In this document: positions 24,111 to 36,200 of the stretch, piece after piece | How the letters are laid out: each line of letters begins with the position of its first letter | How positions within the stretch are numbered: position 1 is the stretch's first letter | From: Eremophila alpestris peregrina | Taxonomy: Eukaryota; Chordata; Aves; Passeriformes; Alaudidae | Direction: 5' to 3' | Length of the DNA stretch: 64,000 nt | NCBI GenBank assembly: GCA_009792885.1 | Contig: WMCF01000015.1 | Location: 9,518,865 to 9,582,864, forward strand | Program-made: the position numbers and the translations under genes | The notes under the pieces: model-generated | The model's input: only the letters and a program-made list of their open reading frames with translations | Told to the model about the DNA's origin: nothing | Databases searched by the model: none

Positions 24111-24321
24111 TCTCTGTACATTTGTTTCTGCTTTTCCCTTATTTTCCCAATTGATAAGTTTCATGAAAATAGGAAGCTACAACCCATTGTATTTAGGAAT
24201 CTTCCTAGGTAACTAAAAGTTAGATACAAGATACTCATGCAGATCCCATTTTGTGATTACAATTTGAATCTGATTGTATTTCAATGTTTTAGAATTGACA
24301 TATAGTTCTTTTCCTCTGAGA

Positions 24322-24392
24322 CAATAATACTTAACATTTATAGAATGCCTTCCATCCAGAGATCTCAAAGGACTTTACTAGAAACAATAAAG
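24322..24392 (+). mobile_element. Possible fragment of an ancient amniote SINE/LINE-tail repeat
   Basis: The stretch around 'catttatagaatgccttcc' followed by 'gatctcaaaggactttac' resembles a core found in old repeats of reptiles and birds. The match is from memory, short and diverged. No ends or duplication can be seen. Confidence 0.35.
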
Positions 24393-27269
24393 CTTGAACT
24401 ATTCAGCAACATTCTCTTTTCATTTTGGATATTGTTTTCTCACTGTTCTATCTCACTCAGATGATTAAATTTATGTATGCAATTTTATTTTCCTTTACAA
24501 GCTACATGAAATCTATCTACCTGACTTGGAATTTATTTCTCTTTTCAGTATTAAATTTTCAGTATTCACTTCAATTACATGAACATAAATGCATACATAC
24601 AACCTTAAATGCGATCTCACTCTATTGCAGTCTTTTCATCTTAAATCAGTAATCTCAACTGGACAATTATAAAACAGAAATATGACAAAAAATATTATAA
24701 GGAATATAAAAAGAGTGAAGAGAGTATCAGTGTGCTTATTCAGTTAAGACCAAGGAAAAACAAAGGTAATCAGACTGCTGACTGCAGTCTAGCCAGGGGT
24801 AATAATCCCCATTTCATCAGGTACATTTAAAAAATTGTGTTTCACATTCCTCTAAAGCAGCTTTGCACATGTCACAGCACAAATTAGTGAAGCCTAAATT
24901 TCAGCTCAAGGCTTCATATGTCATTTAATGGCATACACTTGCTAACTGTAGCCAAAAGCAGACTTCCTTCAGGGACATTGAAACTCCTCATTTACATAAG
25001 AATGGGAAGTTAATTGTGCTACAGATATTCTGACTTCCCCAAGGAATTCATTAAGCATGCTGAACTTGGTGAGAATATAACTTAACTGACATTTCTAGGA
25101 AAGCAGGGAAATTCAACTTCAGAAACACCACCTTTGGAAGCAAAATAAATTGTTTAATATTAATTTGATTCAAACCTTTCCAGACTGTGTGTGGAATACC
25201 TATTATATTTTCATTTATGGAGTAATTTTCTAGATATATGTAGTTACTTAGAGTGTGTTTTCTTCCTTTTCAGTATAGGATCTGAGTTGCTCTTATTATT
25301 TGACAAGAGGATTTACACTTACATTTGCTGCTGAGGAATAAAAAAAAAGAAAGGCTGGGTGACATTTTGCATCTTATACACGTTGTTAGCAAGCAAGTAC
25401 TCTGAATATTTTTTTTAAAGTACGAAAAATTGTACAAGGTATTTATTTCAATATTATAACTATATAAGTTGTAAAATGTAATACTAAAAATGTTATTACA
25501 GATATGAGATAATCTCCAACAAAAGGTTTTAACACTTCTTTTATTGAAAAAGAGTCTTATTGTGAAGATGTTGCTTTCGCAATTTCCCCTACAAGGGCTG
25601 TAGTCAACTGAAAGAGTTTGAAAATATTTCAATGTAATAACATTTATTTCTCACAAAGACTCTTTTTTTCTTACAAAATCTACATTTTTGGAGTGCATTA
25701 CTATTAGATAGAAAAGAAATATTTACATAATGGAGAGGAGGGATCTGTTTATAAGTTGCAGGCATTTTATTTAATTCAAGAATAATTTTTAGATTTTTTT
25801 TCTGGATTATGGAAGAACTGTGAAAACATGTTTTAATGATCTATTCTGACAGAAAACTAATACATTCTTCTTATCTTGCACTTTTGTGCAATACAGTATA
25901 TTAAAATATTTATATTTACATACACTGAAGAGTCTTTATATATTTCCATTTAGCTTTACTTTAGGCATACTCATTCATTGCTGAAAGTTTCCAGTCAGCT
26001 AAAGAGTTTTCCCATGCAATATTTTGAAGAAAATAGTAACAATTTGTTAGCTATTCCCTGCAAATATATTTTAAAATTTTTAACAACACATGACATATCA
26101 GCTCAAAACTATATGCTTCTTATGCTCATTTTTAAACTTCTAATTTATTTCTTAGCAGCAGACTAGAAGTAATATTGCTGTCATTAAAAAGAAGCTTTAG
26201 CCAGTAATGATATTAAATTGACTAAATATTAATAACCCTACAATTTTGCACAAAAAAAAGATGGAAGACTTTTTTCTTGCAATTTATTGGTTTTATTGCC
26301 ATTGTAATTGTGAGAATGTATGCACAAGATTGTGTGTGTGTGTGCATAGTGAGTGCAGAGGAAAATAACCTATTTATTCTTTTATTAGTTCAAATTTTGA
26401 ATTGTATTGCAAATGTCTTATAACCCACTGCAGTTTCATATCACAGTATGCAATCAAATAGAAATTCTTCAATGTAAGAAGAATACAGATCATAATATTG
26501 TCTTTCTGAGCTAAGTAGTTTTTCTGAAAAATCCTATGATAAGGATAAATCAAGTGGGCCATGTACATTTTAGTATTTCAAATGCATTTACAAATTATAT
26601 CTATAAACTTAAGTAGGGACGGCTGCAGTAGAAAGATAATAATCTCCTTAATTTAGGGAACAAGGTGTATGGATTGAAGGATAGTAAAAGAACAATATTC
26701 AATACAAATCTGAGAAGGTCAGGAGTGAAATAAACAGCAAAATAACAATAACACAGGCAAAATTAGACTACAATGCCGACTAGCATGAAAAATGTTGTGG
26801 TAGAACAGAGAGAAGTCTTGTGAGTCATTTTCACTGAAGTTTAAATCCTAAAATATAAGATGGGTAACCACAGTACTTGACATCTGTAAAAATCTCTCAG
26901 AAAACAGGTCTCCCTTAAACCTTCTAAAAGGAAGATAATAATTGTGTTATATTATTACAGACTGTCAACTTTGTAGGAGTGATGCAATAGGGATTGCAGA
27001 GTAGGGAATAGCACTGTATATTAAGGAAATTACAGGAAAAAAGAAGCTCTTCAGAATCTTTGTAGGTGACATTCATAAACAAAATATTGGACTTGAGCTA
27101 TCAATACCCTGAACATGGTGACTATTGTATTCAGGAAATATTAAGTGATATTAGGGAAGCTTCAAAATTAGTAAGAGTAGCAGTAAGAGTTCTAGCTAAC
27201 CACACATGGACTGGGCTAATGCCTTTCCAACAAGAGATGCAGAGAAGTGCCGGTGTTATCTCTTCTGAG
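24393..27269. other. Unique DNA, no gene seen
   Basis: A (GT)n run of about 14 bases lies near 26331. The 24780-25060 part has a balanced, non-repetitive texture that could be conserved non-coding DNA and contains TAATCCCCAT at 24803-24812. Frames such as 25270-25632 (minus, 120 codons) show no domain. Confidence 0.45.
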
Positions 27270-27272
27270 ATC

Positions 27273-27723
27273 AACCCTGGTGGTGTGAAAGGCTGTTTTC
27301 TCACTGCCCGTGCTTGGAAGAAGGAATCAGAGAGCCTTAGGGTTGCGGTCTGAAGATGTTTATTTTAGAAATCTTATCTCTAGGTTCAGTCTGTCCAGCA
27401 TGAAGTTCACAGGCAGCTGGAAAAAATGAATTTTTCCCGCCCACAAACAGCACCTGGGTTTTTATACTCTAAACTACGTTAACATTGTTTTTCTCTAAAC
27501 TCCAGTAACTGAAATCCATGTCACACAGTGAAATTGCACCTTCACCCAATCCTAAGAAACCATCACCCTTTGCAAAGAGGAAGGGGAAAAGGAAGACAGG
27601 AAAATGTGACTTTATCACATTGATCTGCCTTCATCTTGGCCCCATTTTACCTACACAGCAAAATCTAAAAACTCTACTTTCTCACCCAGTGATATAACAA
27701 AAATCACACCAATCAAACCCTGG
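27273..27723 (-). mobile_element. LTR of an endogenous retrovirus, minus strand, between 8-bp direct repeats
   Basis: The body is about 27281-27715. AACCCTGG occurs at both sides (27273-27280 and 27716-27723). The left edge TGGTGTGA and the TCACACCA at 27704-27711 are perfect inverted repeats close to the ends. Read on the minus strand there is a TATA-like GAGTATAAAAACC (complement of about 27471-27483) and, downstream, AATAAA (complement of the TTTATT at about 27359-27364). The order promoter, TATA, poly-A signal fits an LTR. No internal coding region is attached, so it is probably solo. An 8-bp duplication is longer than the usual 4-6 bp for LTR elements; two bases may match by chance. The frame 27066-27353 crosses its boundary and is not a gene. 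Confidence 0.65.
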
Positions 27724-27910
27724 TGTCATTCAAATCCTCAGACAGCTCTGGCAGTCCTTCCTACGGGCTCAGATCAAAGCCACCACTGTCTCTGACACAG
27801 GCTGAGGAGGATTAGCCCCCCCCGTCCTGGTTGCTGCCCATCCAGGAGACCCAGAGGGAAACTCTGGTCTCCCACAAGCAGCTCCTTTCTAGAACTACTC
27901 TTGGACCCAC
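27724..27910. other. GC-rich segment beside the LTR, unclassified
   Basis: It is clearly GC-richer than the surroundings, with a C7 run near 27817. It may be part of an older element into which the neighbouring LTR inserted. No coding similarity is recognised. Confidence 0.3.
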
Positions 27911-30490
27911 AGATAAAATTGCCATTCTGATCTGGACACTGTGAAAAACACCCAGGATTCAGTAAAAAAAGATATTAGTGGAATAATAATGTAATAAACA
28001 CAACAAAATTAACTTTAGGATTGTAGCAGAGGAAAGTAGGCAAAACAAATTGAGAAAGTTTATACCTACTTTTAAGAAGGGGACTACATGAAAACTAGGA
28101 AAGGGAAAAAATAGAACAAGAAACTCAAAAACTGGTCTAAATAACAAGTGATCCGAAAGAAGTCAGTAGGGTATTTTTATAGAACCAGATAACAATGTGT
28201 ACCCCAACACAGAATGGAAGTGAAATGTCCCACTCCCCATACCCTCCTAAACAACACCCTATCACCCAAATTAAAGCACTCACAGTAGCAGAGGAAGGCA
28301 TCTACTTATACTTTGCTTTTGCATATTTAGATAGAGATGTAAGTGATCCTTCTTTAGGCAGAAGAGATTAACTTTGTTTTCTTCCAACACCTTCACATAG
28401 TTAACAGTACAGAATCTAACCTCTAGACAGTAATCCAGACACTTAAAAATAAAAAACTGTATAATATTCTAGCACTTTTCCATCTTGAAACATAAAATTA
28501 TGATATATTTCTCTGAGTTTAAAGTTATCAGGTTTAATCATCTTTATGTTTTATGCATTATGTACTTGTTTATGGAAAGTATGCAAAAGGAAGCAATCAC
28601 TTTTTCTTGCAAATTAAGGAAGAATTGAGTTATTTCATATTTAAGTGTTCCAAAAATGTCTCCTTTTTTTTCAAAATAACATTTCAATCAAATTTTAAAA
28701 GGCATGATTGACAGCCCCCCAAACCAAATTTTTTCTTAGTAACAAAATGACAGGACAAATTATGCTTTGTCTACCAGATGACATAGCTTTTATAAAAAAT
28801 TACTCATGATTAGGTTGAAAAAACATATCAAAGGAATTTTTAAAGGACCCAGTCTTATTTATCTGCCCCATGAAAGAGTTATTTTTGTAAGAACATCACT
28901 GCACACCTTGAAATTTTGTATGTAGAAGTGTCATGACTTTACTTGTCTTTGTATTCAAGTTACTTTTGAAATTCTATATAAGTGGACACAATTACACAGC
29001 TTGATCTGAAAAGCAATAAATAAACTATATTCATGGGGCATTTCCTCTGGCCACACAGGGTGACCCATTGAGCTACTGCTGAAATGAATAAAAACAAGTT
29101 ACTAATTTATACTCTAAATCATCCCTCTAATACCACCTTTACAAGACATATTGATGTAAAATGAGGAAGCAGGCAGAGATTTTGTAAACCATAGTCACTG
29201 TAAACAAATTTTTTATTTCCATTACTATATCCTTCTTGCAACATGCAAACAATGCTTAGAAGAGCTACATTGTTTTCAACTTCATTTTCCATATATTTCT
29301 AATGTAAAATGCATTTCACCTCTATAGCAGTACTTTCAAAGAGTGATCACGTTTCTATAATCTTTTCTTCTTAACATCAGTCAGAATAAATAGGTTTTGA
29401 AAATTAATGCTTTGATTAAGCACTAAAATCAGATCTAAAATATGTTACTTCTTTTGTGTTCATACATTTTTGCAGTTAAGTTGTAATATTTATTAGGTAG
29501 GTGTAAACAATTCTCATTATACAAATGAAAGCATAAATCTGTGGAACAACTCCCAATTTATGTATATCTTAAAACAGAGCTCTTGTAAATCTGTCTTACA
29601 AATTTATTTTCTTGTGTTTATTTAAAAAAAAATACATCAGTAATTCTTAATCCCTAAAACCATATTTAATTTGTACACAAAAAATAATAAGGTAGGATGG
29701 GATAATTTTATAAATAAAGAGCTCAAATCTTCTGGCTGAGAAATGTTAAATAAACTGCCACCTTCTTGTTTAATGTCCTTGAAAATTAGGTATTTCTGTC
29801 TTATTCTACTTAATCCATCAGAAATTGTTATATTATTAAACCTATTTAGTTGGAACATTCTCCAAAGTCATGGGTGCTTCTGAAAGAAAATTAGAGAGCA
29901 AAGTCCAAGCACTGGACTCCATACTTTCCAGGCTTAATTGTTAAGTCACGTCCTAGTTCACCTTTGAATCTCAAAAGCTTTTTTTCGCCCCCAACAATTC
30001 TGCTACAAAAACAGTCTTTCAGGTCACGCTAATAGATGTAAAAAGAGTTGTACCATAAACTTTAAAGTATCCTTCCATCCTTTTTCTACCATTTGTTTAG
30101 TAGCAAGGAAAGATCTAACGAGAAAGATATTAAAAAAAAACCCAAAGCACCATGATATTCAGTAACTGTATATAAAAAAAACCCAAACCCATGATCATTT
30201 CAAACTATATTATCAATTAAAAATAAATATGAATGTGTAAGAAATGTGTAATAAAACGCTGGCAAGAAAATTTGGTCAGTTAAAAAGCATAGGAGAAATA
30301 TGATCTTCTAATAAAAATGCATATATAATTTAAAAATAATGAATATATAACACTCTTAGCATCTGTGAAAACAGAGCTGATTGCTCATTCAGATAAAATG
30401 AGCACATATTGTTTGACAAAACAGTAAACCAGCAGACTTACTGATACTGGAAAGGACTGGAACACCTCCATGCTGCCATTCCAGGCAATT
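27911..30490. other. Unique AT-rich DNA, no gene seen
   Basis: No exon-like frame, RNA gene or nameable repeat was found. A/C-rich short runs occur at 30130-30190. Confidence 0.5.
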
Positions 30491-30539
30491 TCCTTCCCGT
30501 CACATGAGCGTCTATGAAAGCAAACAGCAAATTATGAAC

Positions 30540-30800
30540 AATTCTGAGCTGCTTACCTCTTCTAACTCCAGGAGGGAGGAGGCAGGTGGGGCAGTATTCC
30601 TGGCTCCATCCACCAGCCTTCCTACCTGCAGGGGCATAGCTGCTGTTAATGGGCCTTTTAAAGGCTCACTGGGTGATGTCATCCCAATTGGGCTCCACCC
30701 AGCAGGAGGAGCCCAAGCATTCCCACCTGGATAAAAGCTGAGACCCAGAGCACCAGGGCAGAGTGTCCTCCACTGGAAATCCTCTGGATTCAAGTGGAAA
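30540..30800 (+). mobile_element. LTR-like promoter segment, truncated at the assembly gap
   Basis: This GC-richer block contains a CRE-like TGATGTCAT (about 30673-30681), a CCAAT-type CAATTGG just after it and a TATA-like GATAAAAG at 30730-30737, in promoter order. Downstream sequence passes into AT microsatellite and then a 571-N gap, so no poly-A signal or right end can be seen. Frames of 76 and 93 codons on opposite strands (30504-30793) reflect composition. It could instead be a host promoter; the lack of CpGs argues against a CpG-island promoter. Confidence 0.4.
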
Positions 30801-30809
30801 GAAATTTGG

Positions 30810-30905
30810 TATATTTATAAATATATATTATATTATATAGTATATAATTATATATAATATGTTATAAATATTATATAATACTATAATACATTATATATAT
30901 ATATA
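30810..30905. repeat. TA-rich microsatellite at the left edge of the gap
   Basis: There are about 95 bases of almost pure A/T, self-complementary, made of TATAT and TATAA words ending in a perfect (TA)n that runs into the N tract. Confidence 0.9.
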
Positions 30906-31476
30906 NNNNNNNNNNNNNNNNNNNNNNNNNNNNNNNNNNNNNNNNNNNNNNNNNNNNNNNNNNNNNNNNNNNNNNNNNNNNNNNNNNNNNNNNNNNNNNN
31001 NNNNNNNNNNNNNNNNNNNNNNNNNNNNNNNNNNNNNNNNNNNNNNNNNNNNNNNNNNNNNNNNNNNNNNNNNNNNNNNNNNNNNNNNNNNNNNNNNNNN
31101 NNNNNNNNNNNNNNNNNNNNNNNNNNNNNNNNNNNNNNNNNNNNNNNNNNNNNNNNNNNNNNNNNNNNNNNNNNNNNNNNNNNNNNNNNNNNNNNNNNNN
31201 NNNNNNNNNNNNNNNNNNNNNNNNNNNNNNNNNNNNNNNNNNNNNNNNNNNNNNNNNNNNNNNNNNNNNNNNNNNNNNNNNNNNNNNNNNNNNNNNNNNN
31301 NNNNNNNNNNNNNNNNNNNNNNNNNNNNNNNNNNNNNNNNNNNNNNNNNNNNNNNNNNNNNNNNNNNNNNNNNNNNNNNNNNNNNNNNNNNNNNNNNNNN
31401 NNNNNNNNNNNNNNNNNNNNNNNNNNNNNNNNNNNNNNNNNNNNNNNNNNNNNNNNNNNNNNNNNNNNNNNNNNNN
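30906..31476. other. Assembly gap, 571 N
   Basis: The run is pure N. It is bounded by a TA microsatellite on the left and a CTTT array on the right. Frames through it are meaningless. Confidence 0.99.
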
Positions 31477-31478
31477 TT

Positions 31479-31527
<49 letters not shown>

Positions 31528-31641
31528 TTTCTTTCTTTCTTTCTTCTTTCTTCTTTCTTCTTTCTTTCTTTCTTCTTTCTTCCTTCTTTCTTCTTTCTTC
31601 CTTCCTTCTTTCTTCCTTCCTTCTTTCTTCTTTCTTTCTTT
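31477..31641 (+). repeat. (TTTC)n/(TTC)n polypyrimidine microsatellite
   Basis: About 165 bases hold only T and C, first regular TTTC, then mixed TTTC, TTC and TTCC units. The lysine/arginine/glutamate-rich minus-strand frames are its translation. Such mirror-like polypyrimidine arrays are known to adopt triplex DNA and to block assembly. Confidence 0.95.
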
Positions 31642-31832
31642 CCCATTGCGTCGTGAGAAGCATTTTTATGAAGCACAATCGCATCTGTGAAGAAATATGA
31701 CTGCTCTGACTAAGTGTAAGCATTTTTAGATATCTACATGAAAGCTTATGTTCCTGCTTAAATCTAGGTTCTTCTAGTTTCAGCTACAGACTGCTGAATT
31801 CCGTCTCTGAGGCTGTTTTGAGTTCATCTGTC

Positions 31833-31890
31833 AGAAATATTTGCTATTTGCCTTTTCTAAAAGGAGAAAAAGCAAATAGCAAAAGTTTTT
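31833..31890. other. Strong foldback: 19-bp stem, 6-base loop
   Basis: The left arm (31840-31858) and right arm (31865-31883) pair over 19 positions with one mismatch, including the perfect 12-base pair TTTGCTATTTGC/GCAAATAGCAAA. The loop is AAAAGG. Looser pairing with G-T wobbles continues outward to about 31833/31890. The arms are not simple repeats. It could be a microRNA-like precursor, the collapsed ends of a small inverted-repeat transposon, or chance. Confidence 0.55.
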
Positions 31891-32002
31891 TTTCATCTGG
31901 GAGAGAGAAAACATTTTACAAAGTTTACCCATGTTACAAATGGATAAGCAAATAATCATTGAAACAATCTCAGATTTAGACATTTTGGAAGCAATATCTA
32001 AT

Positions 32003-32033
32003 CTTTCTTTCTTTCTTTCTTTCTTTCTCTTTC
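32003..32033 (+). repeat. Second short (CTTT)n array
   Basis: Six to seven CTTT units end in CTCTTTC, about 360 bases beyond the larger array and with the same strand bias. Confidence 0.9.
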
Positions 32034-33037
32034 GTCAGGGGACACAAACACAGAGCAAGAGAAAGAAGAAATTCTTTCATTTCTAAAAAAAACTAACACT
32101 TTTCTAAAAAAAGTAAAACACCGATTCTACAGAATAACAGTACTGGTGGCCTTCCCCTTGGTGTGAGTTCTAGAGATGCTTTTTTTTTTGAGATACCAGA
32201 AAAACTATCCATGGGGTAGAGATGTCAATAATAGATATCAATAATAAATATATAATAGTAAAAAATCTTTTCTTTTCTAAAATAGAGCATTTAATGCTCT
32301 TTTCAGTTTTTCCTGAAATAAAATGGGATGTAGTTCTACTTTCTCCCAACACTGTCTGTATCCTTCTCCTTACTGCTGACAATGGTCATTTTCAGGCTTT
32401 AGTTTCTAATATTGGTGTGGTGTATAAAATAAGATAAAGGAAAACATTTTCAGGGTTGTTCTGGAAATTCTTTTTATTTTATAATGTATTACACTTCCAA
32501 CACTGCCAAAGTTTGGATCTCAGTAGCTGGCTCATATCAACCAAAATAAATTTGGTGAGAGTCTTTTTTAAGGATAATCACCTTGGCTTTATTAGCAGAT
32601 AGATTGAATATCTCACTGATAGAAATATAGAGCAATCATGAAACACATTTGAAAATTAAAGGAGCAAGAGCTAAAGCAGTGAATGAAAGAAAAAAGCATG
32701 CAAGAAATATTCTCTTTTGTGTTTTGATGAAGGAATGAAAAAATGACTGTTACAAGAAAGCTTAAAAATTGGCTCTGAAAAAATTTCTGGTGAAAAATTC
32801 TGATTAACAAAAATTACTCTACTGGTAGTCATGAGATTTCTTTTTCAGAAGAATGAAAATACTGTGAAAAAATTCAGAAAAGTGAGCTCAGAGTCTGTGA
32901 ACTCAATATCAGTCTTCTTTCTGTTGAACTTCTCACTTCAGTAAAGGTATGAGCCAACTGAAAGAACATCAGAAGAGGTTAATGGGCAATACGTTTTACC
33001 TGCAGTTGAATGATTTTATTAGTCTACAGAATGCGAG
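32034..33037. other. Unique DNA, no gene seen
   Basis: No exon, RNA gene or nameable repeat. Overlapping frames at 32170-32437 on both strands are chance. Confidence 0.5.
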
Positions 33038-33240
33038 TGTCGTGGTTTGAGGGGGAAATGAGTTCCTTTGAGGAAGGGATGACAGTTTTTAGTTATGCAA
33101 TAAGTTGTAAAGAGGTAGGGTCTATTTTGGTCCACAAGGGAAAAGGCTAGGACATGGTTGGATAAAACATGAAAAGACAAGAAATTAAATATTATAATAA
33201 TAATGTGTAGAACTGCAACAGCTTGCAGAAAGGAAGGCAT
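33038..33240 (+). mobile_element. Possible LTR fragment
   Basis: The segment opens TGTCGTGGTTTGAGGGGG, a start typical of several avian LTR families, and then decays into AT-rich sequence. No TATA, poly-A signal, right end or target duplication was found. Confidence 0.3.
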
Positions 33241-36200
33241 TGGATAAATTTTAGAAGAAACTGAAGGTGATCATCAGGCTAGAATAGCAGTGAAACTGAA
33301 TGCCTTTGAAACTTGTAAAGTCTACCATCACTGGAAGAGAAAGAGAAAGCGAATGCTTTCTGAGACAGAAACAGAAGCAGACAACCTGGCATCTGTAAAT
33401 ACTTTTATAGGTTTACAACTTTTCTCCTGGTAACAGAAAGAAAAGGTACAACAAATCATACATAGATTTCAATGATTTTGACCTCTGACCCAGCATAGTA
33501 GAGTGCTCTTAGTAATAAAAAAAAAAATCTAAACTCTTGACTGGAAAACAAGAAAAATTTCTCCTTGAAATGCTTCAAGTGATTTTACTTCCAGTAATTT
33601 TTTTTGTAGACAATAGGTGCATGTTAGTCTGCTCTTAGCTTCTTTTCAATTATGGGATCAAAGCAAGGGAAAAAGCATTCTTTTACCTTTTCACTGCAGG
33701 AATTCAATATAACAGCTAAATATTCAGTCAGTAATCATGAGAGTTCATTGTGAAAGAGAGAAAACATAACAAGTGTTCATTACAATTGTATTAAAAAAAC
33801 TGTGTTGCTGAAAAGCTTTATAGAAGTACTAAAGAAGGAAATGTGTAAGTCAGAGAGTCAACTGTCAATTATTTGTCTATTAAAGGACAAAAGCAGACAA
33901 GTCCATTTAGGGAACACAAAGTAGGAGCACTTTCCCCATGCCCCCACACTCCAATTTAGGAAAATTTAATCTTACTTCTTTCAATGAAATTAGAAAAAAA
34001 AAAAAGAAAAAAATAGGTAAACAACAGCTTTATTATCTTAATAGAATCCTGAAAATGAAGAAAATGTTATATTTTTTTCATGAGCAAAATCAGGACTATA
34101 AAGCTGTCATCTCATCTGGATTTTGAGTAATCATTTATTGACTACGACATTTGGAAAAGCTCTGTTTTACTGTGCTGGTTCCATCTAGCCCAGTCTAATA
34201 GAGGCTTCGCAATAATCCTCCCAAACTCTGTCTGAGAAGTTCAGTACTTGGAGGTGTAATCTTAAATATCAGACTTCAAAATCAATTCTTCTTCAATGCA
34301 CTATGAGAGACAGGAACATTTTAAAATTTTGCTTAGGGAGATTTGAAGCCAGTTGATGGCCTCTGAGTTGAGATAGGTAATGCAAATACCAGGGCTTAAA
34401 AATCAGGGGGAGTAGCAAATCACTAGGGAAAAAAGACATGGTAATAATCAGTAAGGGGCCAGATGAACATGCCAAAGTCTTCAAACAGTAGAAAGATAAT
34501 CAGAAAAAAATGAGTAAGACGTCTTCATTAATTGTCTAGAATGCATTATCTCTGTTGAAAATGGAAGGCAGGTATTTCCCCACACTTACATAAGGTTCCT
34601 CTGTCTGTAATAGTAGTATTAGTAAAAATATACCAAGATGGAATATATAAGAATAAGCAATACAAATAATAATCATATTACAAATCCAAAACAAACTTTT
34701 TTTTTTTTAAATTGTCTACTATATTTAGTATCTAAAAATTGGAGACAATTTTGGGCTTAAAAATGTCATTATTCTTCTTGAATTTGCAATCCTTTTATTG
34801 AGAGGTTAACAGTTTATCCTTTTTTTTTTTCTTTTTTTGCATACTATCAGAGGTCCAAAACCAAATGTTTTAATATTGATTTACCCTTTGTCATCACACA
34901 GTGGAGAGGGCAAGAAGAAGGTGAGGTTATCAAAGGAATAAGCACCTGTAAGAAAGAGAATTGGGAAAACATAACACTGGAGAACACTGAAAAAGAATAA
35001 GAAACTAAGATGACCTATAAGATCACTTTGATTTGGAAAAAAAGACCTTTCCTGAAACCTGAGTTGATGAAAAAAGTATCTCAGGGTATTCTATATCTTT
35101 TTTTATGTTTAATATAACAATATAACTTATTTATGGATATTACTAATATCATTTTAACAAAAAAATTGCAACTGAAACATTATGCCATGAAAGGTCTCAG
35201 ACTACTGAATTTGTGATTTGGATTGGTTTTGATTATTATCAAAGTGGCAATTTGAGGATCCAGTAAAATGGAAATTAACACAATACTATAGCTATATTTT
35301 TTACAAGGAGAAGCAGTATTTTTAGTATATGTGATCAAATAAATACTTTTATCTTCTGACAGGTACAGACTGAAAGACTTGAGTCTACCTTTGACTTCAG
35401 TATATGAACTTTTTTTTTACAAATTATGTTATATCAAATGTGAAAAAAGCTACTTTATAACTCAGGAGATATTCACTAAAATATTTTTAGTTTTTACCTT
35501 TTATGTTATTGGTAGGTAGAAAATTTCTGATGTCTTACAGATTAGTGGATATTTTAAAAAATCAGCATAAGAGATTACATATATATATTCTCTTTATGAT
35601 AAATTAATAAAACCTGTACTTTAAGAAGTTACTTCTCTACTTAATTTATTTTATCCAAAATGAATTTTCTTACAGTAAACTGCAATTTTTAGGAATTATT
35701 AAAAATCTTCTGGATAATTTGGTCATTAAATACTCTATAAATTGTGAGAAACATTTTTTAAAAGTAAAATAGAAATAGTCAGCAGCTATACTGAAAAATA
35801 TTTCTTTAATATTTAAATTCTATGCTCTTTGAGACACAGAGATATTCTCAAAAAATATAGAAAATATAACATATACAAAATAGGAGAAAAGCATCGAAGA
35901 CATCTTGCTAGCAGTGTAATGCAAATTGTTTGGGTAAAAACATAGTTGAACATGAAAATAAACCTGGGAGAATTTTTATGCTGCATTGGTTGATGGATTA
36001 TAAGAATACCTGGGACTTACATAGGGAGTAAGATTCATGCTGTGCCACTCCATACAAAATTAATATCACCGTTGTATTACTATGCTACTTACATTTTTCA
36101 AATACATGCTGGGAATTGGAAAGGATTAGCAAGTCATCATTAAGACTGTTTCCATGTTAGGTAAGACTTGCTTTGGTTAGAAATATATTACAATAACTGT

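Noticed and set aside
30881..31723. Minus-strand frames of 261 and 280 codons
   Set aside because: Most codons are N and the rest translate the CTTT microsatellite.
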